Shown here: one piece after another, positions 5,965 through 10,059 of the stretch | How positions within the stretch are numbered: position 1 is the first letter of the stretch | How the letters are laid out: every line of letters starts with the position of its first letter | Assembly (NCBI GenBank): GCA_963169475.1 | Contig: CAUJFT010000267.1 | Span: forward strand, 1 to 10,059 | DNA length: 10,059 nucleotides | Direction of reading: 5' to 3' | Origin: Bacteroidota bacterium | Lineage (GTDB): Bacteria; Bacteroidota; Bacteroidia; J057 | Notes under the pieces: generated by a model | The model's input: the letters and a program-made list of their open reading frames with translations, nothing else | The model's database searches: none | Told to the model about the DNA's origin: nothing | Made by a program: the position numbers and the translations under genes

Positions 5965-7170
5965 ATGATAAAAAAAGTATTATTACTCGCAGCAGCATGT
6001 GTTTTATCCTTATGTATAATGCGGGCAACTCCTCCGGAAGGAGAGGAGGGCGAAAAATTCAATGCTTCTGAGGTTATCCTTCATCACATTTTGGATTCCC
6101 ATGATTGGCATATCACGGATATTCCTGCCGGAAAGGAGAACGGAAAAACTCAATACACCCCAATTGCACTTCATCTCCCTTGGATTTTATATTCTTCCCG
6201 TGATGGATTAAAGTTCTATGGTAGTACACATGCTTTGGAAGCAGATGGCAAATTTGGGCTTGACCATCATGGGAGTGTCTATGCCAAAAAAATAGGAGCA
6301 ACCCACGCCCCCACCACCGAAACCGCTCATGACTCTACCCATACTACTACAGAGGCACACCACGTAGAGGACATGGACGAATCCGTTTCCGTACTTGACT
6401 TTTCTATTACCAAAACGGCCCTCCAAATTATTCTTGTTGGTTTAATTATGGTGCTTGTATTTACCTCTGTTGCAAGAGGATATGTAAGAAATAGAGGAAA
6501 GGCTCCCAGCGGATTACAGTCATTTTTTGAACTTATTATTATCTTTGTACGGGATTTTTCCAAAGAATATCTTGGGGATAAGCACGAAAAATTTCTTCCT
6601 TATCAACTAACATTGTTTTTCTTTATATGGTTTTCTAATCTGTTAGGACTTACTCCTCTCAATTCCAACATTGCAGGAAATATCTCCGTAACCGCAGCCC
6701 TTGCCGTCTTGTCTTTTATTTTAATTAATGTGAATGGTTCCAAAGATTATTGGAAACACATATTTGCAGCACCCGGAGTACCCAAGCCCATGCTTGTATT
6801 GCTCACCCCCGTTGAGCTTTTAGGGATTTTTACTAAACCTTTTGCATTGGCAATCCGTCTTTTTGCCAACATAGTGGCAGGTCACTTTATGGTATTGTCC
6901 TTAATTTCGTTGATTTTCCTTCTTGGAGACAATGGGAGGAATGTTGCGGGAGCATCGGGTGGCGCAGTACTCGGAATTGCCTTTGCTATTGTGATTTTCT
7001 GTCTTGAAATGCTTGTTGCAGTAGTTCAAGCATATATTTTTACGCTACTCACAACGGTATTTATTAGTATGGCGGTAGAGTCACATGATGACCACCACCA
7101 CGAAACACATAAAGTATTGGATACGGAAGTCAATAGAGATTTACGTCTTTCTGATTTCAATGCTCATTAA
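5965..7170 (+). CDS. atpB: F-type ATP synthase subunit a
   Basis: This is subunit a of the membrane Fo sector, which forms the two proton half-channels against the rotating c-ring. The product has 401 residues against about 270 in E. coli; the excess is an exported N-terminal domain, as in other Bacteroidota. Residues 1 to about 21 look like a signal peptide. Residues 22-140 are polar and His-rich, with a His/Thr/Glu cluster near 112-135. Membrane segments lie at about 147-172, 213-233, 240-257, 276-297, 300-320 and 334-368. The essential arginine is R298 in PFALAIRLFAN, with N302 four residues on. The segment QAYIFTLL (Q355) matches the last-helix motif. H307 and E348 occupy the places of E. 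coli E219 and H245, a known interchanged pair. The C-terminal tail is His-rich (SHDDHHHETH). It is the first gene of the operon; atpE follows after 52 bases. No Shine-Dalgarno sequence is seen, and the signal peptide supports the start. Confidence 0.95.
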   Translation: MIKKVLLLAAACVLSLCIMRATPPEGEEGEKFNASEVILHHILDSHDWHITDIPAGKENGKTQYTPIALHLPWILYSSRDGLKFYGSTHALEADGKFGLDHHGSVYAKKIGATHAPTTETAHDSTHTTTEAHHVEDMDESVSVLDFSITKTALQIILVGLIMVLVFTSVARGYVRNRGKAPSGLQSFFELIIIFVRDFSKEYLGDKHEKFLPYQLTLFFFIWFSNLLGLTPLNSNIAGNISVTAALAVLSFILINVNGSKDYWKHIFAAPGVPKPMLVLLTPVELLGIFTKPFALAIRLFANIVAGHFMVLSLISLIFLLGDNGRNVAGASGGAVLGIAFAIVIFCLEMLVAVVQAYIFTLLTTVFISMAVESHDDHHHETHKVLDTEVNRDLRLSDFNAH

Positions 7171-7222
7171 TTTCACAAAAGATTAAAACTTTATATTTTT
7201 CAATATTTAATTATTTTCAAAA

Positions 7223-7441
7223 ATGGAAACAATTGGTGTAGCAGGTGCAGGTATTGGAGCGGGTCTTACTGCAATCGGAGCAGGTATCGGTATTGGTCGT
7301 CTTGCCGGTTCAGCAGTAGAAGCAATCGCTCGTCAGCCTGAAGCTTCAGGAGATATCCGTGGAGCAATGATTTTAACAGCAGCATTTATTGAAGGAGTAG
7401 CCCTCTTCGCAGTAGTAGTTTGTCTGCTTGCTGTACTGTAA
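7223..7441 (+). CDS. atpE: F-type ATP synthase subunit c (c-ring proteolipid)
   Basis: This 72-residue hairpin proteolipid oligomerises into the proton-driven c-ring. The first helix has the glycine-rich packing motif (GAGIGAGL, then GAGIGIG). The cytoplasmic loop ARQPE is canonical for contact with gamma and epsilon. The second helix contains the ion-carrying glutamate E57 in FIEGVALF. The residue after it is Gly, and the first-helix position that is Gln in sodium-type rings (Ilyobacter) is Ile here. The sodium ligands are therefore missing, and proton coupling is inferred. The start ATG is preceded by an AT-rich leader without a Shine-Dalgarno sequence. A strong hairpin follows 14 bases after the stop and may set c-subunit mRNA abundance. 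Confidence 0.97.
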   Translation: METIGVAGAGIGAGLTAIGAGIGIGRLAGSAVEAIARQPEASGDIRGAMILTAAFIEGVALFAVVVCLLAVL

Positions 7442-7454
7442 AAAATGTTAGGGG

Positions 7455-7485
7455 GGGAATAAAAGGAATGCTTTTATTCCCTTTT
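7455..7485 (+). terminator. Hairpin between atpE and atpF, attenuator or mRNA-stability element
   Basis: GGGAATAAAAG (7455-7465) is an exact inverted repeat of CTTTTATTCCC (7471-7481), with the 5-base loop GAATG, followed by TTTT (7482-7485) and then CACC. The stem begins inside a run of seven G residues (7451-7457). The structure resembles a weak intrinsic terminator inside the operon, 14 bases after the atpE stop. Partial termination, or protection of an atpE-ending transcript from 3' decay, would favour the c subunit, which is needed in many copies. That function is inference. Confidence 0.65.
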
Positions 7486-7538
7486 CACCTTTGTTTTAAG
7501 AAAATTTATTTTTATTCAACGCTAAAAGTTAAAATATC

Positions 7539-8030
7539 ATGATTCTTGTACCACAATTAGGTCTTTTTTTCTGGTCATCGGTTATATTTTTGATTTTCTT
7601 CTTTATTTTAAGAAAGTTTGCATGGAAACCTATTATTGCTATGCTGAAAGAAAGAGAAGAAAGCATTAGCCAATCTTTACAACAAGCAGAAAAAGCAAGG
7701 GAGGAAATGGCAAAACTCCAAGCAGATAATGAAAAATTACTCAATGAAGCCCGCCATGAGCGTGAGAAAATGCTGAAAGAAGCTGCGCAGGCAAGAGATG
7801 AAATGATTACTAAGGCGCGTACAGAAGCCGCAACTGCTGCCGCAAAAGAAATGGAGAAAGCCAAAGTTCAGATTGAATCCGAAAAAATGGCTGCACTTAT
7901 TACTGTAAAGAATGAAGCAGGAATGATAGCATTGGAAATCGCCGAAAAGGTACTTCGCCGTGAGCTTGCTGCCGGAGCAGAAAAAGAAGTACTTGCAAAA
8001 AAATTAGTGGCTGAACTAAATAATAATTGA
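7539..8030 (+). CDS. atpF: F-type ATP synthase subunit b
   Basis: The product is subunit b (163 residues), the peripheral stalk that ties the membrane a subunit to F1 through delta. One N-terminal membrane helix spans about residues 8-25 (GLFFWSSVIFLIFFFILRKF). The family-typical KFAWKPI follows, and then a long charged alpha-helical coiled coil (about 35-145) rich in Glu, Lys and Ala. The C-terminal segment (EIAEKVLRREL, then LVAELNNN) matches the delta-binding end of the family. Length is normal for the phylum. It is separated from atpE by 97 bases that contain a hairpin, and from atpH by 32 bases. No Shine-Dalgarno sequence is visible; the start is fixed by the family-typical N-terminus LVPQLGLFFW. 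Confidence 0.95.
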   Translation: MILVPQLGLFFWSSVIFLIFFFILRKFAWKPIIAMLKEREESISQSLQQAEKAREEMAKLQADNEKLLNEARHEREKMLKEAAQARDEMITKARTEAATAAAKEMEKAKVQIESEKMAALITVKNEAGMIALEIAEKVLRRELAAGAEKEVLAKKLVAELNNN

Positions 8031-8062
8031 TAACTTTCTGTTTTTTTTAAGATTGTATAAAT

Positions 8063-8623
8063 ATGATTGAAGAACGCATTGGCTATCGCTACGCTAAGTC
8101 AATTTTTGACTTGGCTACCGAAAAGGGAATCACCAAAACGGTTTACCATGACATGGAAAATCTTTTCTCTACTTGTCATAATAGTAGAGAATTACGTAAT
8201 TTCCTGAGCAGCCCAATTATCACGCTTGATAAAAAGAAAAAAGTGATTCATTCTGTTTTTGATAAACAATTTTCTTCTGAATTACTCCCGTTATTGATTG
8301 ATATAGTCTTGCGTAAGGGTAGGGAGATGTACCTCTTTGAAATTGCGCAAGCATTCATCGAGTTGTATGACAAGAAAAACGACATCGAGCGCGGAGAGAT
8401 TGTGAGCGCAGAACCTATGGATCCACAAACAGTAACCGAAATCCAAAAAATTATAGAGGTAAAAACCGGAAAATCCTTTAAATTTGAAGAGAAAGTAGAT
8501 GCTTCCCTTATCGGTGGCTTTGTCCTCAAAGTCGGAGATAAACTATTTGATGGAAGCGTTTCCAGCTATCTCCGGAAATTAAAACATGAATTTGATGACA
8601 ATGCCTTCATTAAGGCATTTTAA
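8063..8623 (+). CDS. atpH: F-type ATP synthase subunit delta (OSCP)
   Basis: This 186-residue delta subunit sits on top of F1 and joins the alpha N-termini to the b stalk. The N-terminal half is the helical domain, starting YRYAKSIFDLA and containing LRNFLSSPII and the segment LLPLLIDIVLRKGRE. The C-terminal half carries the delta/OSCP signature DASLIGGFVLKVGDKLFDGS (146-165), followed by VSSYLRKLKHEF. Length is typical. It is preceded by AT-rich sequence (TTGTATAAAT) with no Shine-Dalgarno sequence, and atpA follows after 54 bases. Confidence 0.95.
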   Translation: MIEERIGYRYAKSIFDLATEKGITKTVYHDMENLFSTCHNSRELRNFLSSPIITLDKKKKVIHSVFDKQFSSELLPLLIDIVLRKGREMYLFEIAQAFIELYDKKNDIERGEIVSAEPMDPQTVTEIQKIIEVKTGKSFKFEEKVDASLIGGFVLKVGDKLFDGSVSSYLRKLKHEFDDNAFIKAF

Positions 8624-8677
8624 TCATAAGATAAAGACATATATTCATTTTAAATTCTCATTTAATAGTATAAAATT

Positions 8678-10059
8678 ATGGCTCAAGTTAGACCGGATGA
8701 AGTATCCGCAATATTAAGAGAACAACTCTCTAATTTTAAAACAGCCGCTCAATTAGAAGAAACCGGAACCGTTTTGCAAATCGGAGACGGAATCGCGCGT
8801 ATTTATGGATTAACCCGTGTTCAATCCGGAGAACTCATAGAGTTTGAAAACGGACTTAGAGGAATGGTACTTAACCTTGAAGAAGACAACGTAGGGGCAG
8901 TACTCTTTGGAGACACCGAAGGTATTAAAGAAGGGGCAAGCGTAAAGCGTACCGGGCAAATTGCTTCTATTGCAGTAAGCGAAAAAATGCTTGGTCGCGT
9001 AATTAATCCATTGGGGCAACCTATCGATGGAAAAGGTCCTATTGAAGGTCCTTTTTATAATTCTCCTTACGAAAGAAAAGCACCTGGAGTTATCTTCCGT
9101 CAATCTGTAAATGAACCGCTTCAAACAGGTATCAAAGCTGTGGACGCGATGATTCCGATAGGAAGGGGACAACGTGAGTTAATCATCGGCGACCGCTCTA
9201 CCGGCAAAACTGCCATCGCCCTCGATACTATTATTAACCAAAAAGAATTTTACGAAAGAGGAGAGCCTGTATTTTGTATCTATGTAGCTACCGGTCAGAA
9301 AGCTTCTACCATCGCCCAAGTAGTAAAAGCACTTGAAGATGCCGGAGCAATGCCTTACACGGTAGTGGTGGCTGCCCCAGCTTCATTCCCTGCTCCGTTA
9401 CAGTTCTTCTCTCCTTTTGCGGGTGCAGCTATTGGAGAGTATTTCCGCGATAGCGGAAAACCCGCGCTTGTAGTGTTTGATGACCTGTCTAAGCAAGCGG
9501 TAGCTTACCGTGAAGTATCTCTCTTATTGCGCCGCCCTCCCGGACGTGAGGCATATCCCGGAGACGTATTTTACCTCCACTCCCGTCTGCTTGAACGCGC
9601 CGCAAAGATAATCAACGATAATGAGCTGGTAAAAGCAATGAATGACCTACCCGAAGATTTTAAAGGAATCGTAAAAGGGGGAGGCTCTCTTACCGCACTC
9701 CCAATTATTGAAACACAAGAAGGAGACGTTTCGGCTTATATCCCTACTAACGTAATCTCCATTACGGACGGTCAAATATTCCTTGAGTCTAATCTCTTTA
9801 ACTCCGGGGTTCGTCCTGCAATTAACGTGGGTATCTCGGTATCGCGTGTAGGGGGTTCTGCGCAGATAAAACCGATGAAAAAAGTAGCAGGTACGTTGAA
9901 ATTGGAACTCGCCCAATTCCGTGAACTTGAAGCCTTCGCCCGTTTCGGTTCGGATTTAGATGATACTACGCAGCGTCAGCTTAATAGAGGAAAACGAAAC
10001 GTAAAAATGCTTATCCAAAATCAATATAGCCCGGTTTCTGTAGAAAAACAAGTAGCGAT
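8678..10059 (+). CDS. atpA: F-type ATP synthase subunit alpha, 3' end outside window
   Basis: This is subunit alpha of the F1 head, holding the non-catalytic nucleotide sites and supplying the arginine finger to the catalytic beta sites. The window shows 460 complete codons plus two bases of the next; the family is about 500-530 residues long, so roughly the last eighth is missing. Visible parts, in order: the N-terminal helix that binds delta (RPDEVSAILREQL), a beta-barrel (about 25-95, with IGDGIARIYGL), and the nucleotide-binding domain with P-loop GDRSTGKT (171-178). The alpha/beta signature PAINVGISVS lies at 380-389 with the arginine finger R390 directly after it (SRVGGSAQ), followed by the start of the C-terminal helical domain. 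The P-loop has Ser174 where E. coli has Gln (GDRQTGKT). The start MAQVRPDE is preceded by TATAAAATT with no Shine-Dalgarno sequence. The gene lacks a stop within the window only because it is cut. Confidence 0.96.
   Translation, partial: MAQVRPDEVSAILREQLSNFKTAAQLEETGTVLQIGDGIARIYGLTRVQSGELIEFENGLRGMVLNLEEDNVGAVLFGDTEGIKEGASVKRTGQIASIAVSEKMLGRVINPLGQPIDGKGPIEGPFYNSPYERKAPGVIFRQSVNEPLQTGIKAVDAMIPIGRGQRELIIGDRSTGKTAIALDTIINQKEFYERGEPVFCIYVATGQKASTIAQVVKALEDAGAMPYTVVVAAPASFPAPLQFFSPFAGAAIGEYFRDSGKPALVVFDDLSKQAVAYREVSLLLRRPPGREAYPGDVFYLHSRLLERAAKIINDNELVKAMNDLPEDFKGIVKGGGSLTALPIIETQEGDVSAYIPTNVISITDGQIFLESNLFNSGVRPAINVGISVSRVGGSAQIKPMKKVAGTLKLELAQFRELEAFARFGSDLDDTTQRQLNRGKRNVKMLIQNQYSPVSVEKQVA

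Noticed and set aside
5793..6062. Minus-strand 89-codon ORF overlapping the atpB start
   Set aside because: Its composition is typical of translated AT-rich non-coding DNA, it overlaps the atpB signal peptide, and no family is recognisable.
7486..7493. CACCTTTG as an internal promoter for atpF
   Set aside because: It has one mismatch to TAnnTTTG and no TTTG or TTG at a suitable distance upstream; the region there is the hairpin stem.
8810..9916. Minus-strand ORFs at 8810-9172 and 9647-9916
   Set aside because: Both are antisense to atpA, which is unmistakable in the plus frame from 8678 to the window end.
1..10059. CRISPR array, transposon ends, tRNA or rRNA, defence or biosynthetic cluster
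   Set aside because: I saw no regularly spaced repeats, transposase motifs, cloverleaf-like sequence or cluster genes; the right half is a standard housekeeping operon.

Overview
The window comes from a member of the Bacteroidota, most likely a free-living one; I cannot resolve the genus. Four things point there. The 606-residue secreted protein ends in a type IX secretion (T9SS) type A sorting domain. Two genes are preceded by exact matches to the Bacteroidota -7 promoter element TAnnTTTG. The starts lack Shine-Dalgarno sequences and have A/T-rich leaders instead. The ATP synthase a subunit has the long exported N-terminal domain usual in this phylum. Base composition is moderately AT-rich and all recognised genes lie on the plus strand.

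Left part (1-3491), envelope or accessory genes. The 3' end of a WG-repeat protein runs in from outside the window. It is followed by a small lipoprotein with its own promoter. A 276-bp gap then carries repeat-like and palindromic sequence. Last comes the large T9SS-exported protein with propeller-like repeats. Nothing links these three functionally beyond a likely envelope or surface location.

Middle (3492-5964). A perfect 16-bp inverted repeat separates the T9SS gene from a DEAD-box RNA helicase that has a DbpA/CsdA-type RNA-binding tail. The helicase has a good promoter and ends at a clear intrinsic terminator. A 385-bp gap follows, holding that terminator, a degenerate copy of a repeat-like sequence also seen at about 1430, and probably the promoter for the next operon.

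Right part (5965-10059), the F-type ATP synthase operon in the order atpB (a), atpE (c), atpF (b), atpH (delta), atpA (alpha, cut by the window end). The products build the membrane rotor and stator and the start of the F1 head. No atpI/atpZ gene precedes atpB. A strong hairpin lies between atpE and atpF, where it could raise the c-ring subunit relative to downstream subunits. The c subunit looks proton-type. The a subunit carries the known exchanged His/Glu pair relative to E. coli.

I found no convincing undescribed system, mobile element, CRISPR array, tRNA or rRNA. The items most worth a second look are intergenic: the atpE-atpF hairpin, the 16-bp inverted repeat, and the structured or repetitive DNA in 1395-1670.
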